From Prochlorococcus sp. AG-347-L02 (GTDB lineage Bacteria > Cyanobacteriota > Cyanobacteriia > PCC-6307 > Cyanobiaceae): a stretch of DNA of 64,000 nucleotides. The notes beneath the pieces are model-generated. The model did not search any database and had not been told where the DNA came from. It saw only the letters and a program-made list of their open reading frames with translations. How positions within the stretch are numbered: the stretch's first letter is position 1; each line of letters opens with the position of its first letter. A program made the position numbers and the translations under genes. The DNA lies in the NCBI GenBank assembly GCA_003281255.1, contig QCCL01000002.1, positions 62,001-126,000 on the forward strand, written 5' to 3'. Below are positions 11,551-20,493 of this stretch, one piece after another.

Positions 11551-13446
11551 ATGTGTGGAATAGTTGCTGTAACTGGATATAAAAAAGCTTTACCATTATT
11601 AATTAATGGTTTAGAAAAACTTGAGTACAGAGGTTATGATTCTGCAGGTATTGCAATAATAGATTCAGAAACAAATTGTATTTCTTGTAATAAAGCAGAA
11701 GGAAAACTTAAGAATTTAATAACTAATCTTGATGAACGTAATATTCCTGGGACTGTTGGTATAGGTCATACTAGATGGGCAACTCACGGAAAGCCTGAGG
11801 TTAAAAATGCACATCCTCATACCGATACTTCAGGAAATATAGCAGTTGTTCAAAATGGTATTATTGAAAATTTCCAAGATTTAAAAAATAAATTAGAGGA
11901 AGAGGGCATTATTTTTAATTCTGATACAGATACCGAGGTAATTCCTCATCTTATTCAAAGAGAGTTAAATACATTAAGTAAACTTAATCTTGAGAGTAAT
12001 GGTTCAACATTATTAGTAGCTGTGAGAAATGTATTATCGGATTTAGAAGGATCTTATGCTTTAGCAGTTTTATGGTCTGGTGCTCCAACCTCCTTGGTAG
12101 TTGCAAGAAGACAAGCGCCGTTGATTATTGGTTTGGGTGAAGGAGAGTTTATTTGTGCTAGTGATACTCCAGCCATTGCAAATTTTACGAATATTATTTT
12201 GCCTATGGAGGATGAAGAAATAGCTTTGTTGACTCCGCTTGGAATTGAAATATATGACTCAAGCAACGAGAGACAATATAGAAATCCAGTTTCTTTAAAA
12301 GTCTCAGAGCAAATAATGGATAAGATGAATTTCAAACACTACATGTTAAAAGAGATATATGATCAGCCACAGACTGCAAAAAACTGGTTGGAAAATTATT
12401 TAATTAAGAACTTAGATAATGGTCAATATCAAATCAACTATCCATTTGATACTCAGTTTTTTGAATCAATAGAAAGAATTGAAATTATTGCTTGTGGTAC
12501 AAGTAAACATGCTGCAATGGTGGGCAGCTTTTTATTAGAACAATTTTCAGGTATCCCTGCAAATGTATTTTATGCTAGCGAATTTCGATATTCACCACCT
12601 CCACTATTGCCAAATACATTAACTATTGGAGTCACGCAATCCGGAGAAACTGCTGATACAATCGCGGCTATCGATATGGAAATTAAAAGACGTTCTTCAA
12701 TTGAAGATAAAAAATTTAAACCCAATCTTATTGCAATAACAAATAGAAAAGAAAGTTCCATAGGAAGGCAGGTCTCAAATATAATTGATATCTGTGCAGG
12801 AATAGAAGTTGGAGTTGCAGCAACAAAAACTTTTTTTGCTCAATTACTTTCTTTTTATGGATTAGCCATAAAATTTGCTCAAATTAAAGGCAATCAAAGT
12901 CCTGATGAAATAGATAAATTAATAAATGAACTTATAAAACTTCCGCCATTACTGGAAGATCTTTTAGAGAAACATAATAAATCTTCAGAAAAGTTAGCAC
13001 ATGACTTTTTTAATATTAAAGATGTTATTTTTTTAGGAAGAGGAATAAATTATCCTATTGCGCTTGAAGGCGCTTTAAAACTTAAAGAAATTAGTTATAT
13101 TCATGCAGCTGGATATCCTGCTGGTGAAATGAAACATGGTCCAATAGCTTTATTAGATAAAAAAGTGCCTGTAATTTCTATTGCTTCCCCTGGTGAGGTT
13201 TTTGATAAAGTTATCAGTAATGCTCAAGAGGCAAAAGCTAGAGATTCATATTTGATTGGAATTGCTCCTGAATGTAATGGAACTGAAATTTTTGATTATT
13301 TAATGAAAGTGCCTTCCTCTAATGAATGGATTTCGCCTCTACTTAATATACTGCCTTTACAATTATTGAGTTACCATATTGCAGCTCATAGGGGGCTTGA
13401 TGTGGATCAACCAAGAAATTTAGCTAAAAGTGTAACTGTTGAATAA
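11551..13446 (+). CDS. glmS: Glutamine-fructose-6-phosphate aminotransferase GlmS
   Basis: Makes glucosamine-6-phosphate for peptidoglycan and lipid A. The N-terminal glutaminase begins with the catalytic cysteine (MCGIVAVTGY, Cys2 before processing). Its substrate loops GYDSAGIAI and HTRWATHGKP follow. Two SIS sugar-binding domains come next (ACGTSKHAAMVG and GRGINYPIALEGALKLKE). The C-terminus RNLAKSVTVE is the family's conserved tail that closes the active site. The length of 631 residues is slightly above the common 610, with small insertions in the glutaminase half. It lies 80 bp after psaC. I see no glmS ribozyme upstream. Confidence 0.97.
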   Translation: MCGIVAVTGYKKALPLLINGLEKLEYRGYDSAGIAIIDSETNCISCNKAEGKLKNLITNLDERNIPGTVGIGHTRWATHGKPEVKNAHPHTDTSGNIAVVQNGIIENFQDLKNKLEEEGIIFNSDTDTEVIPHLIQRELNTLSKLNLESNGSTLLVAVRNVLSDLEGSYALAVLWSGAPTSLVVARRQAPLIIGLGEGEFICASDTPAIANFTNIILPMEDEEIALLTPLGIEIYDSSNERQYRNPVSLKVSEQIMDKMNFKHYMLKEIYDQPQTAKNWLENYLIKNLDNGQYQINYPFDTQFFESIERIEIIACGTSKHAAMVGSFLLEQFSGIPANVFYASEFRYSPPPLLPNTLTIGVTQSGETADTIAAIDMEIKRRSSIEDKKFKPNLIAITNRKESSIGRQVSNIIDICAGIEVGVAATKTFFAQLLSFYGLAIKFAQIKGNQSPDEIDKLINELIKLPPLLEDLLEKHNKSSEKLAHDFFNIKDVIFLGRGINYPIALEGALKLKEISYIHAAGYPAGEMKHGPIALLDKKVPVISIASPGEVFDKVISNAQEAKARDSYLIGIAPECNGTEIFDYLMKVPSSNEWISPLLNILPLQLLSYHIAAHRGLDVDQPRNLAKSVTVE

Positions 13447-13473
13447 TGAGTTTCTTAAAAATCTTTATTTTTT

Positions 13474-14013
13474 TCATAGTTCTAACAATCCATTTGGAGG
13501 ATTGATGATTAGAAAATTATTTTTTATATCTACTAATGGGACTATTTCTTTAACAAATGGTACGAGAACTTTTTTTTGATTTTTAAATAGTTCAATAACA
13601 AGTAAATTATTTTTGTCATTTTCCAAATCGATAACTTTCCCAATTTTTTTTAATTTATCATTTTCTAAAGTCTTGACCTCGAGATGTACAAGTTCTAAAA
13701 AGTGGAATTCTTCTTTTTTTAATTTCGGTAGTGTATCGGCTTTTACAAGAATTTTAAATTTTTTCAGTTGATCTGCATGATTTCTTGTATTTATTCCTTG
13801 GAACTTAACTATGAAGGTTTCTTTACCTGGCTGTTTGAAACCAGATATAAGTTCTATTTTTGAAGGAGATTCATTTTCTTTTTGCAACCATCTAATTCCC
13901 GGTTTTAAAAATCTTTCTTCAAAATCACTTAAAGATTTTACCTTTACTTGCCCATTAATTCCATGACATGATGTTATCAATCCAACAGTCAGCCATTCAT
14001 TTTTATTTATCAT
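13474..14013 (-). CDS. rimM: Ribosome maturation factor RimM
   Basis: Assists assembly of the 30S head region and 16S rRNA processing. The 179-residue protein opens with the RimM N-domain signature [28 protein letters not shown] and ends with a PRC-barrel ([41 protein letters not shown]). It is divergent from ndhS with only 24 bp between the start codons, and convergent with glmS. Lysine-rich, AT-driven codon use matches the neighbours. Confidence 0.92.
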   Translation of the reverse strand: MINKNEWLTVGLITSCHGINGQVKVKSLSDFEERFLKPGIRWLQKENESPSKIELISGFKQPGKETFIVKFQGINTRNHADQLKKFKILVKADTLPKLKKEEFHFLELVHLEVKTLENDKLKKIGKVIDLENDKNNLLVIELFKNQKKVLVPFVKEIVPLVDIKNNFLIINPPNGLLEL

Positions 14014-14037
14014 ATATTGTATTAGAAAGAATGTTTT

Positions 14038-14223
14038 ATGGAATTATCTACTAAACCCATACTCCCTGGATCCTTTGTTGTTGTAAAAGACACCAATTCT
14101 ATCTATAGAGGATATAAAGGATTTGTGCAACGCGTTACAAAAAAAAGAGCTGCGGTTCTGTTTGAAGGAGGTAATTGGGATAAACTCATAACTTTTCAGC
14201 TAACCAATTTAGAAATAGTATAA
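14038..14223 (+). CDS. ndhS: NAD(P)H-quinone oxidoreductase subunit S (NdhS, SH3-like)
   Basis: A 61-residue protein matching the Ssl0352/CRR31 family: [23 protein letters not shown], then [20 protein letters not shown]. NdhS is the small SH3-like subunit that forms the ferredoxin docking site of the photosynthetic NDH-1 complex, supporting cyclic electron flow and respiration. It faces the thylakoid stroma. The basic face (KKR) is compatible with ferredoxin binding. It is convergent with rnc, three bases apart. The assignment relies on my memory of the GGNWDKLVTF motif in Ssl0352 homologues. Confidence 0.82.
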   Translation: MELSTKPILPGSFVVVKDTNSIYRGYKGFVQRVTKKRAAVLFEGGNWDKLITFQLTNLEIV

Positions 14224-14226
14224 AAA

Positions 14227-14976
14227 TTAGATTTTACCTACATTAATAAATTTTTCTATCAAAACTCTAGCTGCATTTGTTTCAGCTTGTTTATGGGACT
14301 TGCCGAATGCAGATGATTCTTTTAATCCTTCGATAAATATATCGCAAGAAAATCTTTTAGGGTCTCCATTTTTATTGGATACTTCAATTATTTTATAGAC
14401 TGGCAAATCTATACCTTTACTTTGACACCACTCTTGCAATACCGTTTTAGATTTAAATTTATATGGAGCTTTTAAAAATATTTCTGCATCTTCCTCCCAA
14501 ATATCATCTAACCAAAGATTTACTTCCTGAATTGAATTAAAGCACTTGTAAACAGCACCGATTAAAGCTTCTGCAGATTCACCAATAATAGTATTTTTTG
14601 AATTTTCATCACCAAGAGCTTTAGGTCCTTTAATTATTAATTTTTCTATTTCAATTTTTTCCCCTAATTTAGTTAACCATTCATCACTTACAATTTGTGC
14701 TCTTAGCTCTGATCTTTCTCCTACACTCATTTGAGGATATTTTTTTTCAATAAATTTAGAAGCCGCTAATCTGAGTACTGCATCTCCGAAAAATTCTAGT
14801 TTTTCATAATTTAATATTTTGTCCTCTGAGGAGTGGATAAATGCTTGATTAAAATCTTGAAAAATTGAAATATTTTGAGTTTTAATTATTTCAGAAAATC
14901 TTTTTGATTTAATATTTAAAGACTTTAAAAAAGTAGTTATTTGATTAATCCTCTTTGCGCTAATTATATTTGTCAT
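14227..14976 (-). CDS. rnc: Ribonuclease III
   Basis: Cleaves double-stranded RNA, including rRNA precursors. The 249-residue protein has the RNase III signature LEFFGDAVLRL near residues 80-90, with the preceding HSS motif and the later acidic pair in GESAEALIGAVY. A C-terminal double-stranded RNA-binding domain follows (KTVLQEWCQSKGIDLPVY, SAFGKSHKQAETNAARVLIEKF). It lies directly downstream, on the minus strand, of the RNase P RNA gene, with 24 bp between them, so two RNA-processing activities may be coexpressed. A CDS of normal length and motif set. Confidence 0.95.
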   Translation of the reverse strand: MTNIISAKRINQITTFLKSLNIKSKRFSEIIKTQNISIFQDFNQAFIHSSEDKILNYEKLEFFGDAVLRLAASKFIEKKYPQMSVGERSELRAQIVSDEWLTKLGEKIEIEKLIIKGPKALGDENSKNTIIGESAEALIGAVYKCFNSIQEVNLWLDDIWEEDAEIFLKAPYKFKSKTVLQEWCQSKGIDLPVYKIIEVSNKNGDPKRFSCDIFIEGLKESSAFGKSHKQAETNAARVLIEKFINVGKI

Positions 14977-15000
14977 CTGATTTGAATAATCACAATAATT

Positions 15001-15381
15001 AGAAAGCAGGTCATAAGCCGGGTTCTGTTCATCTTAATTAATAAGATGGGCAATCATCTATCTAGGACTGGAATTACTTCACAGTCTCAAGCGGCGCTCA
15101 AAAGTAGATTGTTTAATGGTCATAAATCTACTTAGCCTTGCTCCCAGCCGGGGTTTACCTAGCCAACACTTCTCAATGTTGCTGGTGCGCTCTTACCACA
15201 CCCTTGCACCCTTGCCATACATAAAGTATTAGGCGGTATGTTTCTGTGGCACTATCCTCACGGTTGCCCGTACTGGGAATTACCCAGCAAGCCTGACCAT
15301 ATGGGAGCCCGGACTTTCCTCAAGAAAGTTTTATTTTGGAAACAAAATAAAACTTTCTTGCGATTGCCTCTCCTGCTTTCA
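15001..15381 (-). ncRNA. rnpB: RNase P RNA
   Basis: Read on the minus strand, the RNA starts GAAAGCAGGAGAGGCAATCG near 15380 and ends CAGAACCCGGCTTATGACC, with GAAAGCAGG / GACCTGCTTTC closing helix P1. Conserved core blocks are GAGGAAAGTCCGGGCTCC, GAGAAGTGTTGG and GGGTAAGAGCGCACC-like and GTAAACCCC segments, characteristic of type A RNase P RNA. It removes 5' leaders from pre-tRNAs. About 380 nt, a usual cyanobacterial length. An unusually long perfect hairpin (15321-15360) sits at the P3 position. It explains the otherwise gene-free stretch between rnc and tRNA-Arg. Confidence 0.96.
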
Positions 15382-15418
15382 TTTAGCATAATGCTTAATA
15401 CTCCAAAAATCATCTATT

Positions 15419-15492
<74 letters not shown>

Positions 15493-15570
15493 TAAAAATA
15501 AAAAACTATATGTAGTATGTGTGCAAACTTGCTACTCTCTAGCTAGCGTATAGTAAGTAGTAAATCTTTT

Positions 15571-15903
15571 ATGGCTAAGTTGCATGATATGCGTTTAAAG
15601 CTCTTAATTCAACAAGAGCATGAACGCATTTCTAAATCCAAACCTAATGATTTAGATCTTTCAATAGTACAAGCAAGATGCCTATGCTGGCTTGCTCTTT
15701 TAGCGGAAGCTCACGAAGATCAAGCAAATGATGCTGAAAAAAGAGGTGATGCCGAGCAAGCAATGGGATGGTTTGCTGATTCTATGAGACTAAGAGATGT
15801 TATTAATTTGGTTACTAGTATTGAAATACCTTTGCCAGATAGTCCAGATTCACTCGATGAAAATGACGAATTATTGGATGGCCCTACAATTTTGCCCAAA
15901 TAG
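15571..15903 (+). CDS. Conserved protein of unknown function, helical
   Basis: A 110-residue protein from ATG 15571. The centre (WLALLAEAHEDQANDAEKRG then AMGWFADSMRLRDVINLV) predicts two antiparallel amphipathic helices resembling a single TPR-like hairpin. The C-terminus is acidic and proline-bearing (PLPDSPDSLDENDELLDG). There is no signal peptide, membrane segment or catalytic motif. It sits between tRNA-Arg and another unknown gene 31 bp downstream on the same strand. Base composition is normal for the region, and nothing suggests transfer. Unrecognised. Confidence 0.78.
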   Translation: MAKLHDMRLKLLIQQEHERISKSKPNDLDLSIVQARCLCWLALLAEAHEDQANDAEKRGDAEQAMGWFADSMRLRDVINLVTSIEIPLPDSPDSLDENDELLDGPTILPK

Positions 15904-15934
15904 TGAGATGATATAAAAAGAATTAATTTTTCTT

Positions 15935-16390
15935 TTGGCTGAAGAACCATGTCAATGCTCTGATTGTCAGAGATTTTATAAGGAGCATGATCGTCTGATT
16001 AGAGAATTTCCTACTTTTAAGCAGCAACAAGAATTAAACTGGGCATCTATACAATCTTTTAGAACTCTTTGTACTAAAGTTACTGATGAGTTGCAGAGAC
16101 AATTATCTGAAAGAGAATCTAATAGGGATATCAACTCAGAAGAAAAACACATTTCTGATACAGAACTTACTGAAGCTTTAGATGAACTGGAAAGTGTTAA
16201 TGCCTATTTATATTCAATTGAAGCATTAATGGAAAGAATATTTGATACAAAAATTTCAAACAACATCGAATCAAAATTTAAAGAAATTGCCAATGAATTA
16301 GCTCCAGACCCATTAAATATGGATCGATTAATTTTGAATAGATTATTTCATCAAACCCCAGATTCACCAGACAAGAAAAATATTAATTAG
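15935..16390 (+). CDS. Conserved protein of unknown function with N-terminal cysteine cluster
   Basis: A 151-residue protein starting at TTG 15935; no ATG is available before the conserved-looking N-terminus. Residues 6-11 form CxCxxC (EEPCQCSDCQRFYKEH), a possible metal or cluster ligand set, though a fourth ligand (Cys51 or a His) would be needed. The rest is predicted helical and acidic, with a coiled-coil-like stretch (TELTEALDELESVNAYLYSIEALMERIF). It overlaps the 3' end of convergent glgP by eight bases. No family was recognised. Confidence 0.72.
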   Translation: MAEEPCQCSDCQRFYKEHDRLIREFPTFKQQQELNWASIQSFRTLCTKVTDELQRQLSERESNRDINSEEKHISDTELTEALDELESVNAYLYSIEALMERIFDTKISNNIESKFKEIANELAPDPLNMDRLILNRLFHQTPDSPDKKNIN

Positions 16391-18947
16391 TTAATTCTTC
16401 GACGTCACAAGTAATTTCAACTGGCATTGGAGAGACTTTCCAAATAGATTTACAGTACTCTCTAATAGATCTATCTGAAGAAAAATATCCTGATCTAGCA
16501 GTATTTAATAATGCCATCTTATTCCAAGATGTTTTATTATTCCAGCATTTACTTACGACATCCTGCTTATTTAAGTAGTCTTCAAAGTCAGCCATAACAA
16601 AGAATGGGTCATGTCCCGTCAAGCTATTTAATAAAGGTTTAAATAATTCTTTATCCCCATTGCTAAAGTGTCCAATTTCAATTAGGCGTATAACCTCTTT
16701 AAGCTCTGGACATTGATCAATAAAAGTTTTTGGAGAGTAATTATTATTTTTTAAATCCATAATTTCACTTTCAGTTTTTCCAAAAAGAAAGAAATTTTCT
16801 TTTTTCACGAGATCTCTTAATTCCACATTCGCTCCATCTAAAGTTCCAATCGTTAACGCCCCATTCATGGCAAACTTCATATTTCCAGTCCCAGATGCTT
16901 CTTTCCCAGCAGTTGAAATTTGTTCTGAAAGATCCGTTGCAGGATAAACTATTTCACCAAGTTTAACGTTATAGTCTGGCAGAAAAACAACTCTTAATAA
17001 TCCATCCATATCTGGATCAGAATTAACTACATCAGCAATACCATTAATGAATCGAATCATCAGCTTTGCCATAAAGTAACCTGGTGCAGCTTTACCTCCG
17101 AATATTATTGTTCTTGGTACTTCATACTTGTTAGTACCATTTTTGATTCTTAAATATTGAGCAATAATTTGTAGGGCGTTTAAATGCTGCCTTTTATATT
17201 GATGAATTCTTTTTACTTGAACATCAAATAAACTTGATGGATCTACAAGTATTCCAGTTTTTGAATGAATAAAACTAGCTAATTTTCTTTTGCCGTTTAA
17301 TTTAGTTTCCTCAAATTTTCTTAAAAAATTGTTGTCATCTTTTTTTTCTTCTAACTTCTTAAGAAGTTCCATATTTGTTATCCAATTTGGACCAACTTCT
17401 TCTTCTAGAAGGTTAGACAAAGATGGATTAGATAGTGCAACCCATCTCCTTGGAGTTACTCCATTAGTTACATTTGTAAATTTTTCAGGCCATAGAGCTG
17501 CGAATTCAGGGAGAAGTTGTCTTTTTATTAGATCTGAGTGAAGAGTTGCAACACCATTTATATGATGTGCTCCAATTGTAGCCAGATGTGCCATCCTTAC
17601 TGATTTCGAGCCTTCTTCATCAATTATTGATAGTTTTTGAAGAATCTTGTCGTCACCAGGATAACGTAGTCTTAATTGTTGTAAAAATCTCCAATTAATT
17701 TCATAAATAATTTCTAGATGTCGAGGAAGAAGATCATTAAATAAACCTAAATCCCATTTCTCTAAAGCTTCTGGAAGTAATGTGTGGTTGGTGTAAGCGA
17801 CTGAGGAGGTTGTTATGTTCCAAGCTTTATCCCAGCCGATTTGATATTGGTCTATAAGAAGTCTCATTAACTCTGCAACTGCAATAGCAGGATGGGTATC
17901 ATTCAATTGGACTGTCCAATGCTTAGAGAATTCTGTTATTGGTATTGATCTTTTTTCAAGGCTTCTCAACATATCTTGAAGAGAACAACTTACAAAAAAG
18001 TGTTGTTGTTTGAGCCTTAATCTTCTACCTTCGTCCGTTCCATCATTTGGATATAGAACTTTTGAAAGAGTTTCAGATGCAACTTTTTCTTCAACTGCAC
18101 CATAATAATCACCAATATTGAATGCATAAAAGTCAAAACTTTCAGTTGCATCAGCTCTCCATAATCTTAATCTGTCACATGTATTTACTCTGTATCCTAA
18201 AACTGGAACATCATGAGGTACTCCAATCGCATGTTCTGAAGGAATCCATCTTGATCTATAGTTCCCTTTATCATCTCTATAACTTTCAGTTCTACCTCCA
18301 AAACCAACGAAACATGATTCGTCCGGTTGTGGAAGTTCCCATGGCCATCCACCTTTTAACCATTTGTCAGTTACTTCAACTTGCCAACCATCCCTAATTA
18401 ACTGATTGAATATACCAAACTCATATCGAATACCATAACCAACTGCTGGAACTTGAAGGGATGCTAATGATTCCATATAACAGGCTGCAAGTCTGCCAAG
18501 TCCTCCATTACCTAATCCAGGCTCTTCTTCAACTTCAAGAATTGTTGACAACGATTCAACTCCAAATCTTTTCAAAGCATCTTCTGCTTCTTGGGTTATT
18601 CCAAGATTGAGAAGATTATTACTTAATTGAGGGCCTATTAAAAATTCTGCTGATAAGTAAGCGACTGTTTTTTGTGGTTTTTTTCTTATGACTTCTTGAC
18701 TGGCTAAATATCTAGTCATTAGCCTATCTTTAACTGCGTAACTTAAGGCCATGTACAAATCATGGGGACTTGCAGAAGTTGCTAACTTTCCAAGAGTATA
18801 AAAGAGATGGGCTGTCATGCCTTGGAAAACAGCATCAGAATCCATGCCTGCTTTCTCAGGATCTAAATAGCAGCCTGGGGTAGGCAAACGTAGATCAAAG
18901 GGTTCGTTGGGTTTTATTGGATTAGCCATATAACAGACAATAGCCAT
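16383..18947 (-). CDS. glgP: Glycogen phosphorylase
   Basis: PLP enzyme releasing glucose-1-phosphate from glycogen, the night-time carbon store. At 854 residues it is slightly longer than E. coli GlgP. Signatures are LGNGGLGRLAACYMESLA near the N-terminus, QLNDTHPAIAVAELMR, VTNGVTPRRW, FGGKAAPGYFMAK, and the PLP region EASGTGNMKFAMNGALTIGT. The first ATG (18947) gives a six-residue leader before a second ATG at 18929 (MANPIKPNEPFDLRLPTPG), which may be the true start. It is divergent from the antiporter gene across 135 bp. Confidence 0.97.
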   Translation of the reverse strand: MAIVCYMANPIKPNEPFDLRLPTPGCYLDPEKAGMDSDAVFQGMTAHLFYTLGKLATSASPHDLYMALSYAVKDRLMTRYLASQEVIRKKPQKTVAYLSAEFLIGPQLSNNLLNLGITQEAEDALKRFGVESLSTILEVEEEPGLGNGGLGRLAACYMESLASLQVPAVGYGIRYEFGIFNQLIRDGWQVEVTDKWLKGGWPWELPQPDESCFVGFGGRTESYRDDKGNYRSRWIPSEHAIGVPHDVPVLGYRVNTCDRLRLWRADATESFDFYAFNIGDYYGAVEEKVASETLSKVLYPNDGTDEGRRLRLKQQHFFVSCSLQDMLRSLEKRSIPITEFSKHWTVQLNDTHPAIAVAELMRLLIDQYQIGWDKAWNITTSSVAYTNHTLLPEALEKWDLGLFNDLLPRHLEIIYEINWRFLQQLRLRYPGDDKILQKLSIIDEEGSKSVRMAHLATIGAHHINGVATLHSDLIKRQLLPEFAALWPEKFTNVTNGVTPRRWVALSNPSLSNLLEEEVGPNWITNMELLKKLEEKKDDNNFLRKFEETKLNGKRKLASFIHSKTGILVDPSSLFDVQVKRIHQYKRQHLNALQIIAQYLRIKNGTNKYEVPRTIIFGGKAAPGYFMAKLMIRFINGIADVVNSDPDMDGLLRVVFLPDYNVKLGEIVYPATDLSEQISTAGKEASGTGNMKFAMNGALTIGTLDGANVELRDLVKKENFFLFGKTESEIMDLKNNNYSPKTFIDQCPELKEVIRLIEIGHFSNGDKELFKPLLNSLTGHDPFFVMADFEDYLNKQDVVSKCWNNKTSWNKMALLNTARSGYFSSDRSIREYCKSIWKVSPMPVEITCDVEELTN

Positions 18948-19038
18948 TTTTAAGAAAATTTCTTTGTTGTAACTTCAGATCCACACTTGTTGAGTATTTT
19001 TGCTTTTTTCTTACATATTTCTTAAAGTGGGCCCTCAA

Positions 19039-19072
19039 TAAACTATCTTCCAATTAGGTAGTTTATTTTTTT
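19039..19072 (+). terminator. Terminator-like hairpin in the antiporter leader
   Basis: A 10-bp stem (TAAACTATCT at 19039-19048 with AGGTAGTTTA at 19056-19065, one G-U wobble) closes a seven-base loop and is followed directly by TTTTTTT at 19066-19072. It reads as an intrinsic terminator on the plus strand, yet the next gene begins at 19083. It could act as an attenuator or be the 3' end of a small transcript starting in the divergent intergenic region. Confidence 0.6.
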
Positions 19073-19082
19073 CTTATCTCAT

Positions 19083-20450
19083 ATGTATCCTTTACTGGCT
19101 GAATTAAGTGCACATGATTTAGAAGTTGCTGAAACGTTGATAGGAGTTATAAGGTTTCTATTGATATTTTTAGCTGCAAGAGCATTAGCAGAAGTTTTAG
19201 TAAGACTAAGTTTGCCAACGATAGTAGGTGAGCTTCTTGCAGGGGTTGTAATAGGAGCATCAGGATTTCATTTGTTGATTCCGCCCTCAGCTGGAACAGA
19301 ATTAAATGAAGGACTTGTAAATGTTATTAGCTCATTAGCATCAATTCCCCCAGAAGCTGTACCTGATGTTTATTTCGAAAGTTTTCCATCCCTCCAAGCA
19401 GTTGCAACTCTCGGATTATATGCTCTTTTATTTTTAACAGGTTTAGAAAGCGAGTTAGAGGAATTAGTAGCTGTTGGAGCTCAGGCTTTCACTGTTGCTA
19501 TGGCCGGTGTAGTTTTACCCTTTGCTTTTGGAACTCTTGGTTTAATGTTTATATTCCAAGTAGATCTAATTCCAGCAGTTTTTGCTGGAGCATCAATGAC
19601 AGCAACCAGTATAGGAATTACTGCAAGTGTTTTTGGTGAGTTGGGATATTTAAAAACTAGAGAAGGACAGATTGTTATTGGAGCTGCTGTTTTGGATGAT
19701 ATTTTGGGTATTGTTATTCTTGCAGTTGTAGTCGCTCTTGCCGCGGGAGGTTCTTTAGAAATTGCACCTATCGTTAAATTAGTTGCAGCAGCTGTAGTAT
19801 TTGTTATTGCTGCTATTGCATTAAGTAGAACAGCAGCACCAGGTTTTGATTGGTTATTAGATAGATTAAAGGCTCCGGGTGCTGTAGTGGTAGCCTCTTT
19901 TGTGATACTTGTATTATGTTGTTTTGTCGCAACAGCCATAGGATTAGAAGCAGCTTTAGGTGCTTTTGCAGCTGGACTAATTCTTAGTAGTTCTAAAAAT
20001 AATCACGCAATTCAACAATCAGTTTTACCTTTAGTGTCCTTATTTGCAACTATTTTCTTCGTATTAGTCGGAGCTGGAATGGATTTATCAGTTATCAATC
20101 CACTTGATCCAACAAGTAGGTCAGCTCTTGTAGTTGCAGGATTTTTATTAGTTGTAGCAATTATTGGAAAAATTGCTGCAGGATGGGTATTTTCAAGTGA
20201 TAAACCTACAAATAGATTAGTTGTAGGTTTAGGTATGATGCCTAGAGGAGAGGTTGGTTTAATTTTCCTTGGACTAGGAACAAGTGCTAAATTGTTAACT
20301 CCTTCTCTTGAAGCAGCTATTTTATTAATGGTTATTGGAACTACATTTCTTGCACCTGTTCTCTTGAGAATTGTTCTAAAAGATAAACCCCCAAAGGATG
20401 GAAATAAAATTTCAGATGATGTTGCAGCTGATCCTGTAGGTCTTCTTTAG
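19083..20450 (+). CDS. Cation:proton antiporter, CPA2 (KefB/NapA-type) family
   Basis: Inner-membrane exchanger of monovalent cations and protons. The 455-residue protein has about 12 hydrophobic segments. Family marks are LSLPTIVGELLAGVVIGASG in the first helices, ALLFLTGLESELEEL, the ASMTATSIGITASVF crossover helix, and the ion-binding aspartate pair in AAVLDDILGIVILAVV near residues 205-220. MMPRGEVGLIFLGLG follows late in the protein. The C-terminus is short and carries no TrkA domain. Direction and ion (Na+ or K+) cannot be told from sequence. A terminator-like hairpin ends 11 bp before the start codon, and there is no clear Shine-Dalgarno. Confidence 0.93.
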   Translation: MYPLLAELSAHDLEVAETLIGVIRFLLIFLAARALAEVLVRLSLPTIVGELLAGVVIGASGFHLLIPPSAGTELNEGLVNVISSLASIPPEAVPDVYFESFPSLQAVATLGLYALLFLTGLESELEELVAVGAQAFTVAMAGVVLPFAFGTLGLMFIFQVDLIPAVFAGASMTATSIGITASVFGELGYLKTREGQIVIGAAVLDDILGIVILAVVVALAAGGSLEIAPIVKLVAAAVVFVIAAIALSRTAAPGFDWLLDRLKAPGAVVVASFVILVLCCFVATAIGLEAALGAFAAGLILSSSKNNHAIQQSVLPLVSLFATIFFVLVGAGMDLSVINPLDPTSRSALVVAGFLLVVAIIGKIAAGWVFSSDKPTNRLVVGLGMMPRGEVGLIFLGLGTSAKLLTPSLEAAILLMVIGTTFLAPVLLRIVLKDKPPKDGNKISDDVAADPVGLL

Positions 20451-20493
20451 GAAATAAGTTTATTAGAATCTATAAATATAGAATTTTCAATAA

